Shown here one piece after another: positions 34,686-44,529 of a stretch of DNA of 64,000 nucleotides. A program made the position numbers and the translations under genes. The number at the start of each line of letters is the position of its first letter. Within the stretch, counting starts at the first letter, position 1. Origin of the DNA: Alternaria dauci (lineage: Eukaryota > Ascomycota > Dothideomycetes > Pleosporales > Pleosporaceae); assembly GCF_042100115.1 (NCBI RefSeq), contig NC_091272.1, positions 6,882,001 through 6,946,000 on the forward strand, in the 5' to 3' direction. The notes under the pieces were generated by a model. It was not told the origin of the DNA. It ran no database searches and was given only the letters and a program-made list of their open reading frames with translations.

Positions 34686-34945
34686 GTAATCTGTTGGAGT
34701 AGTAGTAACGGTGATTATCTCAGACCTTAGCCGCAGTATCTTGTTTCAAAGTTCGACCAGTATCGCGTGTTTCAGTAGCATGGTAAATAGACATTGATCA
34801 CTCCAAGCAATTTTATAACAACTGGAACTCCTGCATGTAACATTAGCTCTATTGCTGATGGCCGTTCTGAAACCCTGCGAGAAAGGATACATACCATCCC
34901 TTAAGACCACACATACACCCGAAACATGTCTCCAAGCTAACGTCG

Positions 34946-36445
34946 CTATGAAACCACTAACACGAAGTGTACAATCACGAAGATAGACAACACAGCAATG
35001 AACGCCGCACATAGGTTCATCACCAAGTCCATGGCAATGATTTCGACCCCGAAGCTGTAGATAGAAACGAACGCTGCTGTCATTGCCACGCAGAGATATA
35101 TTATCGCATTAGCTCCAGCGATACTGAGACCAGAGCGCTGCGATGGAACCAAGGGAGCCTGTGATATGACCGTCGTGACGGGACTGAGAGAGAGCTGCGC
35201 ATCGTCTGGTATGGGCAGAGTTTCGTCCAAGACAGCGGTTGCTGTTGCAGTGCCAAGATCCTGGCTTGTTCGTGGTGAGGGCATGTTAACCGTAGAAGCA
35301 AGAGAGAGAAGCGTAGGTGCGGCTTCATGGTTGATGAGTGGTTGTGGTTGGTTTTGAATAACTGGCGTGATTGCTGCGGGCTCGGATGATTGCTCCGGAT
35401 TGATCTCGTGAGGTTGGAGTATGGGTAACGTCATGGGACGAGTCAGAAGATTCCGCATCGACACACTTCTACTCAAACGAGAATGAAGCGGATCGGCAGA
35501 GCCTCCACTCAGCTCAGCGACACCCTCTATCTTTGAATAGTCGTGATGGGGCTGATTGGCTTGAGCTGCTTTGGTGTTGACAGCTCCCCTAGCCTTCGCT
35601 CGCGCAAGGATGTCACGGGGTGATTTTGGTGTTGTATCTGGTTCAAAGTATGCAAACTCTGTTGAGCCTGCTTCTGATATAGCCGAGGATGCCATATCAG
35701 GGACGAGAGGGTCTGGATCATGATGGTCGAGCGGATCATCCGTTCGACTGCTTTTCCAAACACTGTTCATGTTCCAGGACGTCCTACTCTTTCCAAGGTG
35801 TTCTCGAAGCCCGGTATCAGCAAGTAATTTCGTACGAGCACTAGCATTGTATGTAGATGAGAGTTGATCCAAGGCATCTTGCTCATCCGATGTGGTGGTT
35901 ATGCTGGACTCGCGCATCACCCCTGATGCGACGGCGACAGACTTATTCCTGTTTTCGGGATGTGACTCAGGAGTTCCTGCTAGCATCCAATCATCTGGAG
36001 CTGCATCCGAAAAGCTTCCACGTAAACTCGAGCTTGGTGCTCGATCAAGATCGCGTGACAAGCGGTCATTGGGCGTAGGCAGGGCTCTTGTGTGGATCGT
36101 GTTGCGAATACTAGTCGACACATCACCCCTCAAGGGTTTGACTGGGCTCGGAAATGGAAAAGTCACTGGCGCACGACCGAATAGCTGAGCTCGATCGAGG
36201 TAGCCTGAGTGCGTCGAGTTTCTTCGATGAGCGTTGGACAGTTGGGACACCGAAAGCATGTACGGCGGTGGTGATGAAGTTCTGACCGAATGCGTATTTT
36301 CATGATCATATGGAGAAGATCCGGTCGGTTGGTGTTTGCTCACGGGTGTAAATGAAGGGATAGATGGCGACGAGTACTGGTTAACGGTGACATCTATGTC
36401 TTTAGTTGCCGAGGGCGCGTCTCGATTGCTGTGGGAGCTGACCAT
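34946..36445 (-). CDS. Ser/Pro-rich protein with two C-terminal membrane helices
   Basis: Intronless. I take the ATG at 36445 (499 aa; MVSSHSNRDAP), because the 29 residues from the upstream ATG at 36532 look like untranslated sequence. About 430 residues are low-complexity and hydrophilic, rich in Ser, Pro, Thr and charged residues, with many SP/TP sites suited to phosphorylation. The last 60 residues are two hydrophobic helices (IIYLCVAMTAAFVSIYSFGV and LVMNLCAAFIAVLSIFVIVHFVLV) with only a short turn between them, ending at the membrane. This predicts a C-terminally anchored protein with a large cytosolic domain. I do not recognise the family. Confidence 0.72.
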   Translation of the reverse strand: MVSSHSNRDAPSATKDIDVTVNQYSSPSIPSFTPVSKHQPTGSSPYDHENTHSVRTSSPPPYMLSVSQLSNAHRRNSTHSGYLDRAQLFGRAPVTFPFPSPVKPLRGDVSTSIRNTIHTRALPTPNDRLSRDLDRAPSSSLRGSFSDAAPDDWMLAGTPESHPENRNKSVAVASGVMRESSITTTSDEQDALDQLSSTYNASARTKLLADTGLREHLGKSRTSWNMNSVWKSSRTDDPLDHHDPDPLVPDMASSAISEAGSTEFAYFEPDTTPKSPRDILARAKARGAVNTKAAQANQPHHDYSKIEGVAELSGGSADPLHSRLSRSVSMRNLLTRPMTLPILQPHEINPEQSSEPAAITPVIQNQPQPLINHEAAPTLLSLASTVNMPSPRTSQDLGTATATAVLDETLPIPDDAQLSLSPVTTVISQAPLVPSQRSGLSIAGANAIIYLCVAMTAAFVSIYSFGVEIIAMDLVMNLCAAFIAVLSIFVIVHFVLVVS

Positions 36446-36758
36446 TACGAGAGGAGGCAGTAGGACGTCGGTCAAAGTCGGTAAGAACAGAACAATTGAA
36501 TAGAGTCGTGGTCTGGCGCGGCTTGTGCACATAGCTGAGCACTATATCTTGTGAAGGAAGAGCTCATGGACACCGCACCGACCATCGCATTGACCACGAG
36601 TGCCTGGATATCTTACGTTCCGCCACAAAGACCGCTGCATTCACTGCAGTTGTCATCGCTTGCAAGATGAGCCACTGGGCTCCATAGATACGATCTTGAA
36701 AGAGTGTTACCGGCGACTCTCTGAGACTTTATTTCCCGTTTGGCAGTTTATCCACCAT
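36446..36758. other. short intergenic stretch
   Basis: 313 bases between the end of the HET gene and the start of the Ser-rich gene, both on the minus strand. Nothing recognisable. Confidence 0.4.
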
Positions 36759-38801
36759 TCACACCAACACGATAGTTTGGTCCGCGAATGCGGGGCTGTT
36801 CATTGCCTCGCCATGCATGAATCCATCGAAATAGCAGTCTCCGATGAGCTGGTAGCAGCCTTCAGGTGCCTTGGCGGGCTGGATATCTTCTCTGACCTTG
36901 AATATTCCATCATCCATAAAGACCTGCTCATCCAAGGGTTTGTATGACTCTCTTTCTTCTCGATCTAGATTGGTGGGTCGAAGAATGAACGGCAACTTGC
37001 CACCGTCCAGCACCCACACTTCGTCTCCAACAGATGTATTTGGATAGCAGAGACCCTGGCCACTGTTGTTGGCCTTGAAATAGCATTTCCCGTATGTTGA
37101 CACACTGGTTAAATCGCTCAAAGTCGAGTTCAGTGCAGTTCCATCTTTCAAAAACGAAAGAAAAATGCCCAGCCAATACATCGATGCAGGAGTAAATCTG
37201 GTCCAGTCCACGATCCGAGACGCGGGGTTGGGTAACATATCTACCCCTCCTAGTAGTGTTCTCCAGAACCTCAAAACGGTATCTGGATATTTGCTGGAAT
37301 TGCTAGAGGTATCGTCGCAGGCATATATATCGGCTAGAGTATACATATCATCACAGTCAAGGGCGTCTTGCGTCCATTGCTCGAGAACTACGTCGCCTCT
37401 TGAATAATCGGAGAACGCCTCTTGTGAGACAAAGGTAACGCTTGCAACTCGTCTGCCTCTAACTTCAAGTCCCATCTGGTTGGCTTTAGGACTATCTGAT
37501 GGCGGCTGACACATAAGTAACACGTGTTTCGACTCATAGCCACCGGAAGCATCGAATATGCCGGACCTGTAGACTACGTATCTGGCAGCAGCATAACACA
37601 TATCCCTATGATCCAAAGGCGCATCGAACTGGCGTGCCCATGACGCCCACTTTCCCGGTGCCGGACCATACAGAGGGCCAGTCAAGCTCCTCAATGTGCC
37701 CCTCTCAAGACAGATCATATGGCATGTAACATGCAAGAACACTTCGTCGACAGGCCGGGTGTAGTCAGGCTGGAGGAATATGTCATCAACGATCCCCAAT
37801 AGTCCATAGACCTTGTCGCGTGGGTCCTTGCATTTTCGGAAGCCATATTCTAGATGCTGTCGATGTAAGTTATCTAGTTTAACATTGCCATCACTGTCCC
37901 TTCTGCGACCACTATGAAGGGTTACAGTTGAGTCGAAGAGAACTCGAATGGCACCATGTATTTCGATAGGTAGTTCCATTACAGCTTCCCGACAACAATG
38001 TCTGAGGTGAGGGGCGCAATTTGCTCCGCAATCGGTGATGGTCTGTAGCGACGTTGACCATATATCGTAAGTCAACAGTCCCTTCTTGGGCAGTATGGCT
38101 TCTTGAACGGTCCACATGCGCGTCCACCACGGGCTTTTGGTGACGGCAACGAACACTGCAAGGATGCGATCAAACTCATCATCGGCCCTGTAGACAATTG
38201 TATCGCGTCCATCGTCCCTTTGAGTGTGGAAGCATGACAATTCGTAGATGTGCCGATCGTCTGCCAGATGGCGTATAAGTTGGAATGGATTTACCGCTCC
38301 AGAGCTGCCGTCTGCAACGTTGTCTGATTGGAGTGAGGGTTGTGTAGTTGCGCATCTGGAGCTATCGCATCCCAGCCAGATTCGCACTTGATCGCATTCT
38401 TCATATATCTTGCCCATTAATGCGACTTGATGCGATTTCTCTGATGCGTCCAACTGATTAATGCAAACAGCGTCTACCCACAGTATGAGATCGTTCTCCG
38501 CCTCCCGCAAGTGAAGCAGCGCCTGCTCGAGGTTCGCGGTGACTTGAATTTCGAAGCCGTCAACCTCGATCGGCTTGGTGACGGAAGAGTCGCCCCATGT
38601 GTAGGAGAGGGCTTCGTAAGAAGGCTTGTCGCTGAAGCCGACAGTTTGCAGTGTGCATCGAATAGGCGCGGACACGCCACCAGCATGAAGCGTCAGAAGA
38701 CGCAAGTGATCGCTTGCTTCCGGCAAAGTGTCGTAGATAGGGTAAGTAGATGGTGACATAGCTGCGTTGGTGTATGAAACTTCCTCGAAAGGCTGCTTCA
38801 T
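36759..38801 (-). CDS. HET-domain (heterokaryon incompatibility) protein
   Basis: Intronless, 680 aa; an in-frame ATG at 38759 gives a 666-aa version starting MSPSTYPIYDTL. The HET domain is complete: YEALSYTWGD near residue 65, LILWVDAVCINQ near 105, QVALMGKIYEECDQVRIWLG and WWTRMWTVQEAILPKKG. The rest (KDPRDKVYGLLGIVDD, QPDYTRPVDEVF) is the usual extension, and the C-terminus GCYQLIGDCYFDGFMHGEAM is shared in style with the HET protein at 8176. It is expected to act in non-self recognition and cell death when hyphae fuse. It is divergent from the MFS gene, with about 920 bases between starts. Confidence 0.92.
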   Translation of the reverse strand: MKQPFEEVSYTNAAMSPSTYPIYDTLPEASDHLRLLTLHAGGVSAPIRCTLQTVGFSDKPSYEALSYTWGDSSVTKPIEVDGFEIQVTANLEQALLHLREAENDLILWVDAVCINQLDASEKSHQVALMGKIYEECDQVRIWLGCDSSRCATTQPSLQSDNVADGSSGAVNPFQLIRHLADDRHIYELSCFHTQRDDGRDTIVYRADDEFDRILAVFVAVTKSPWWTRMWTVQEAILPKKGLLTYDIWSTSLQTITDCGANCAPHLRHCCREAVMELPIEIHGAIRVLFDSTVTLHSGRRRDSDGNVKLDNLHRQHLEYGFRKCKDPRDKVYGLLGIVDDIFLQPDYTRPVDEVFLHVTCHMICLERGTLRSLTGPLYGPAPGKWASWARQFDAPLDHRDMCYAAARYVVYRSGIFDASGGYESKHVLLMCQPPSDSPKANQMGLEVRGRRVASVTFVSQEAFSDYSRGDVVLEQWTQDALDCDDMYTLADIYACDDTSSNSSKYPDTVLRFWRTLLGGVDMLPNPASRIVDWTRFTPASMYWLGIFLSFLKDGTALNSTLSDLTSVSTYGKCYFKANNSGQGLCYPNTSVGDEVWVLDGGKLPFILRPTNLDREERESYKPLDEQVFMDDGIFKVREDIQPAKAPEGCYQLIGDCYFDGFMHGEAMNSPAFADQTIVLV

Positions 38802-39718
38802 CGTGAGGAGGTAGCCTTGGAGGGGAGGCCGCCTCCCACGTGCTTACTTCACTCGTGGCACCCCGCCATGGATGACATGAGATACCAAGCGCGCCACATC
38901 TCAGCCTCGTACAACTGGCCCCAACCGTCTCTTTCCTTGATATCTCGCCCGGATAAATCACATACATGTGCATGCACGCCAACTTCCAACTTCCTCGCCT
39001 TATCAACCCATCACCGTCGCGCCGTCGATCCCCGTCCTACCCCACCCTCCCATCTCTTCCCAAAACAGCATCTTCCCCAGTGCGCACGCAGTCCAAGCAT
39101 CAGCAGACTCGCCTTGCCCCGGCGCAAAGCAATGCGCAAGGCTAGTTCCGACGATACACCTGCGCGCACCTGCAGGAAAAGAACGGCCCACTAGCGCTAA
39201 ACAAGGCGGCAAGTCCGCCCCGTCTAGTTCACCCCTGGCCTCATCTAGACGCAAAGATCTCGGCCCCAACGCCCTATGGCTGTCCAGTAGTCGCACATGT
39301 CAGAGCCGGGCGTCTTGAGACCGCGGATGCGATAAGAACGACAACAACGACGGCATTGATTGCGCAGCTGGTTTTTTGTATCTCTTCCTGCGGTGTTGGT
39401 TGCGTCTCGGAAAGACGCGGCTATTATCTCCACGTATTGATTGGCGTTATCATTGAGACAGCGACACGTCCAACAAGAGACGAAGGAACCATTTTGTGCG
39501 CAGCGCGCCACCCTCTCCTAAAGAATAACAAAGGCGCCCGCAAACATCAAACTCTCCATCTGCTTTTGGCGTGTCGCAGAAATTTACGGCTCTTGGCTCA
39601 AGCCTTAGATACAGCGCTTATATACCAAGGGACGGATACCCCCCGTTTTGCGCAGCGCGCCCTGGAAATCACAGCAACGACGTCGTCGTCGGCCACAGCG
39701 CATCCGTGAAACGAAACC
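38802..39718. other. divergent promoter region
   Basis: 917 bases, C-rich in the left half. Frames up to 125 residues here lack any motif. Confidence 0.4.
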
Positions 39719-41622
39719 ATGGCCGACTTAACGCACACCCGCACCCACGATGCGATGCTCGAAAATGCCGCGCGCTTCGACGAAGACGCTGCGCTCGACG
39801 ACGAAGAGCGAGGCATCGACTCGTCTCCGCGACGGGTCGACTTTGGAACAGATGGAATGACCGGCGGGGAAGATGGGAACGAGGCACGTGAGCAGCGGGC
39901 AAAGCACAAGAAGAGGAGATTTGGGCTGGGCAAGAAGAGGGAGAGTTATAGTCATACACACTACAAGGTGTACAAGAGAAGGTGGGTTGGCCTGGGGCAG
40001 TTGGTGTTGTTGAATATCGTTGTTAGTTGGGATGTAAGTTGACTTGTTTGCTTCTTTGCGGTTGGTGCGGGAGGGTCTTTTCGGGTCAGGGTCAGGGTCA
40101 GGGTCCTGCGAGCACTAACGGGGCGAGTCATGTCGCTAACACCGGACTTGCCAGAGACGGTGTTTTGTCCTTCAAGACAATGGGGCGCAAGATGATGATT
40201 GCTAACGATCTATCCGCAGTGGCTGACGTTTGCACCCATTTCCACCACTTCCTCGCAGTACTTTGACGTCCTCGAAAGCACCATCAACTGGCTCAGCACC
40301 GCCTTTCTCTTCTCTTTCGCGGTATCCACGCCACTAACGATCTACCTCTTACACAAGGGCCCTAAGCCATCTATCATCGCTGCCTCCATCTTGCTCTTAC
40401 TCGGGAACTGGATCCGGTATGCGGGTACCAAGACAAATGTCTTCAGCGTGGTCATGGTCGGACAGATCTTAACGGGACTAGCGCAGCCCTTTGTGCTAGC
40501 AGCGCCGACGCGGTATAGTGACATGTGGTTTACGGAGGGAGGACGGGTGGGAGCTACTGCGTTGGCGAGTTTGGCGAACCCGTTTGGGGCGGCGGTACGT
40601 ATACACTCTAAAGAACCGAAGAAGTCATACTAAGAAAGCATACAGCTTGCATCGTTAATAAACCCATTCTTGGGCGACGTACCAACCACCGTGCTAATCG
40701 TATCGTGCATCGCAACCGCAGCATCTATCCCCGTAGGTCTCCCTCCCTCCTCAATCTCTTTCCAACACACCTCGTTAACACAAAAACACAGTCCTTCTTC
40801 ATTCCCGCCTCTCCCCCCTCACCCCCCAGCGCCTCCTCGGCCATCAACAAAACTCCCATCTCCACCTCTCTCTACACCATGCTCCGTACCCCCTCCTTCT
40901 ACCTCATCTTCTTCACCTTTGGCATCTACACCGGCTTCTTCAACGCCTACACCTCGCTGCTAAACCAGATCTTGTACCCGTACGGCTACACCGAAGACGA
41001 AGCCGGTATCTGCGGCGCAGTCCTCATCGTCGTTGGTCTCCTCGCCTGCGCCATCACATCGCCTATCGCAGATAAAACGCATGCGTATCTGCTCGGCATC
41101 AAGATCCTATGTCCTGTGCTCTCGGTCACGTATCTGGTCTTAATTTGGGCGCCGCAGACACGCACGATCGCTGCGCCGTATGTGTTGAGTGCGGTGCTGG
41201 GTGCGTGTTCGTTTAGCCTCCTCCCCATCGCACTAGAGTACTTGGTTGAGATTACGTTTCCGGCATCGCCGGAGGTGTCGAGTACGATTTGCTGGGTGGG
41301 CGGACAGGTGTTTGGCGGTATCTTTATTGTCATCATGAATGCGCTTAAAGACTCGAGGCCCGTGGATTTGGAACAGGTGCAGGAGGCGGGGAGGGGGGAA
41401 GCGGCGAGCCGGGGTGATAGACCGCCGGGACACATGTATTGGGCGTTGGTGTTTCAGGCGGTGGTGTGTGCGCTGGTGTTGCCGTTGCCGCTTATGTTGG
41501 GGTGGGAGAGGCTGGGGTTTGCGAGTAGAGAGGGGAGGCTGAGGAAGGATGTTGATGGGGATAGTGTTGTTGTTGGGGCTGGTGATGGGGAGGGTGATGG
41601 AGATGGGAGAGCGGAGCGATGA
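39719..41622 (+). CDS. MFS transporter, FLVCR/SLC49-like
   Basis: Exons 39719-40033, 40220-40594, 40646-40732 and 40792-41622 (535 aa). The N-terminal 90 residues are acidic then basic and cytosolic. About twelve membrane segments follow, from WVGLGQLVLLNIVVSWD on. WLTFAPISTTSSQYF and FVLAAPTRYSDMWFTEGGRVGATALASLANPFGAA resemble the heme/choline transporter FLVCR and its relatives (DIRC2, MFSD7). The loop after helix six is short and Pro/Ser-rich. The C-terminal tail is Gly/Asp-rich. The TGA at 41620-41622 is followed in the same frame by 25 sense codons and TAG at 41698-41700 (see findings). Substrate not predictable. Intron 1 (186 nt) contains four GGGTCA units. Confidence 0.83.
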
Positions 41623-41700
41623 CTCCTTGAGGATATGGATTCCGGTGAGGATTACGAGGATGACGAGGATGACGACGACGACGAGGGATACTCGTCGTAG
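41623..41700 (+). other. in-frame acidic tail after the MFS stop codon
   Basis: Directly after TGA (41620-41622) the frame continues LLEDMDSGEDYEDDEDDDDD and ends EGYSS-TAG. The strong acidic bias and clean ending look like a real C-terminus. Three explanations are open: a CGA-to-TGA mutation, stop readthrough (next bases CTC, not the classic CTA), or a weak 50-nt intron 41582-41631. Confidence 0.4.
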
Positions 41701-42025
41701 GCTGGGTTTCTTTCCTTTAGTCTGGGCTGTGGGGACGACTGGTTTCCTTGGCTCTGTCTCTGTCATGTACGTAAATGGGATTCATGTCCGCAAATGACCA
41801 ACACACTGCGGTGTATCGTTTTCTGCATGCTGTGCACCTGTTCGACTCGCGCAAGATAGAAGTACAGTGATATTCTAAACACGGCTCTACTATGTACAGT
41901 CATCCGTCGCATGTAATCATGTCTTGATGCTTGCATTCATTCCGAAATGGCTGCGTTCCAACTACCTGCCACCGACGCGCGGGTATTCGCTATGGGAGGA
42001 GGGACGAAGATCGGGTGGGGGCGGT

Positions 42026-42718
42026 TTACTTGAGCTGAGCGAAGAGCTTGGGGGCGGCGCATTGGGATGCGCAGTGGGCGAGGTGGAAGACTGTGGTTGC
42101 GTTAGAGGAGGGAGGGAGGGAGGGGAACTGGATGCTTGACGTACATTCTTCAACGCAGTCCTCGCTGGCCTTGCCGTCTTTTTCGATCTGGCCTGTTACC
42201 CGTTGGGCGCACTCGTCGTAGTGGTGCTTGGGGCCGTGGCATTCCTTGGACTCGGCGCACTCTGCATGGGGTGGTTAGCCACGGTCCTCTGCAATGCATG
42301 TATATCCGGGAGTTTTGCTGGGCGGGTGTCTGTCTTATCGGCACATGCATCCCCGGCTATATCCATCTAGAGTCGCAATTTGACGACTCCAGCAGCAGGC
42401 ATTCCGGTTCCGTATCCAGACAAACTTACCCTTTTCGAGTTGCTCCTTGGGGTCCGTGGTCTCCTCCTCTTCCTCGTCCTCCTCGGGCTCGTCCTCGTCG
42501 TCATCACCGCCGCTGGGCTTGTGTCCCTGCTCTCCCGAGTCGCCGCCGCTCTTCGCATCTTGCTTGTTGACATCGGCCTCCTCGGCGCTCTCCTCGTCGG
42601 TGCCGGAAGCAGGCGATTGCGTGCTGGTGCCACCCTGGACAGGCGGTTGACCCTCTGCGTCGGCCGAGGGGTGGGAGAAGGTCTCCCAGACGTCGGTGAA
42701 GAAGTCGGTGATACCCAT
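42026..42718 (-). CDS. QCR6: cytochrome bc1 complex subunit 6 (acidic hinge protein)
   Basis: Exons on the minus strand 42718-42430, 42261-42145 and 42090-42026 (156 aa). Both splices are in consensus. The N-terminal 95 residues are extremely acidic (DDDEDEPEEDEEEEETT), as in yeast Qcr6. The C-terminal hinge domain carries the paired cysteines of the family: ECAESKECHGPKHHYDECAQRV, then DCVEEFFHLAHCASQCAAPKLF. The protein sits on the intermembrane-space side of complex III near cytochrome c1 and helps cytochrome c docking. The 168-nt first intron is long for this locus. Confidence 0.92.
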
Positions 42719-42968
42719 TGTGAATGCTCCGGGGCAATTGGGGGTCCTCGAGTTGGGCTGCGGGTGGTGGCGGAGAGGGTGGGTGATGATTTGGAGAGCT
42801 GCGAGAGAGGTGTCATGCCTGGGAATCGCGAAAATGGGCTAGCCACCCGGATTGGGTTAGCGGCGTCAGGTAATTCTAAGCCATCTCAGTGGTCTCTGAT
42901 TTGACGACACTGCACACCACCGTGTATTACTCTAGTAGGATGCTTTCGCAGGATGAAAATGGTCAGGC

Positions 42969-43783
42969 CTAGTTTCTGTGCCGCTTGAATGCCTCCTCCA
43001 CGCTGACGCCGCGCCCGACATCCGCAACCACCTTCTCGTCCGCCTCGACGAGCCTCGGCAGCAGCTCGAGCAGCTCGTCCACCTTGCCCTGAGGCACTGC
43101 GACCACGCCATTCTCAAACGGGTCGATCATGATGATGTCGCCTGCTTCCACTACCGTCTCGCCAATCCGCACCGGCACATTGTGCGCATGGAACTTGGTC
43201 TCGGCCCCTGCGCCAATGACAGACGTCGCCTTGGACCAGATGGGCAGCTGCGTCTGGTTGAGGGCGGTAATGTCTCGCACCCGGCCGTCGACTACGATGC
43301 CTTCTGCGCCCAAGTGCTGCATGCGCGCGGCCATGATGCCTCCGACGACGGCGCACGATTGCCCCGGAGGCTGGCTGATTACTACAATGGTGCCGCTCTC
43401 GGTGTAGTCTGCGTACGGCTTGGAGTCGGAGAGGTTGGATGCGGGCATGGTGTCTGGCATCTTGGGCGGGGTCGGGAAGGACTTGGTTGCTTTGGGGATC
43501 ATGAGAAAGGTGGATGCAGGCGCAAGGACCTTTCTAGGTTCAGGCTTTGGGATGCTGGATGTGTGGAGCAGCGGTTCTGATCATAGAGTCAACACATTTT
43601 CAAGCATTTGAACAGGTACGTCGTACTAATGTCAGCGAGAAAGCCCGCGCCTGGGACATGGAGCTTTAGAAGACCATCAGCGAGCTATGGATGTTTAGCG
43701 ACGACTCTGGGTACAGTTGGGCAAGGTAAGCGTACATCACATACTGCATACTCATACAGCTTCTTCCACCTTGGAGCTGCCAT
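42969..43783 (-). CDS. RraA-like aldolase/decarboxylase family protein
   Basis: Exons on the minus strand 43783-43736, 43684-43627 and 43576-42969 (237 aa). The start and first two introns were rebuilt from frame logic: MAAPRWKKLYEYAVCD joins LADGLLKLHVPGAGFLADI, the usual N-terminus of fungal RraA-like proteins. The core is clear: GTIVVISQPPGQSCAVVGGIMAARM, GAEGIVVDGRVRD (the Arg and Asp that hold pyruvate and metal in this family), and RIGETVVEAGDIIMIDPFENGVVAVP. Bacterial and plant relatives are 4-hydroxy-4-methyl-2-oxoglutarate aldolases or oxaloacetate decarboxylases. The fungal substrate is unknown. The third exon start has an alternative acceptor about 21 bases further on. Confidence 0.82.
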
Positions 43784-44529
43784 GGTCGTATATAGTAGTG
43801 TAGATTGTGGAATGATGTCGATGTATGCAGCACGGTCACGACACGCGGTGACCATGAGGCTCTTACCCCGCCAGCCGAGGTGCGCCGTACTCTAGGAACA
43901 GCATCTTCTCCAGTCCTGGGTCAAACAAACATCGATACCTCGTGCATAATATGTCCTGACAAATACATCGTTCCACTATTCGTGGTTGTTGAGATCATCA
44001 GCGATACTTTGGGTACCTACGTCATCGAAACGTGGTCTGGGCCATGTCTGGACACGCGCAGTCGCAGCGCACTGCACGTCGGCTCAAGAGGTGAGCGCGC
44101 AGCGGGCGCAAGACTATATCAAACTACCGGTAGATCCGCGACGTCGTCTGCTTATGTCAGGCCGATGTCGAGATGTCGACCATGTCGGAGGTATCGCCAA
44201 GCGGAGATATGCAAGGGTCGCCGGACTGACGATCCCATCTGAGCACTGGCCCATTCTGTCGCTTTCCATACTGTGCCTCACCACCGGACACGCAGTGGCA
44301 TCTCGCCGCCACGACTTCACCCACGCCCACGCGCGCCTCTTCCTTTTCTTTCAGCTGGTGCCTTTCATAGACTTTGCGGCCTCTGCCGCTGTTTAATACC
44401 CTGCCCTGTCGTTTCACACGGCCGGCGCTGTGCAGTTAGGATTTGCCACGAGTTCACACAGCGTCATTGAACCCCTACTTATAAGGACTGCAGAACGTCG
44501 CCTCTGTCACCGTGGAACTGCGACCCACC
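43784..44529. other. divergent promoter region of the RraA-like gene and YME1
   Basis: 746 bases. A TTATAAGG near 44480 lies about 50 bp before the YME1 start. No gene seen. Confidence 0.4.

Noticed and set aside
42978..43580. 200-codon plus frame
   Set aside because: Mirror of the RraA-like gene on the minus strand.
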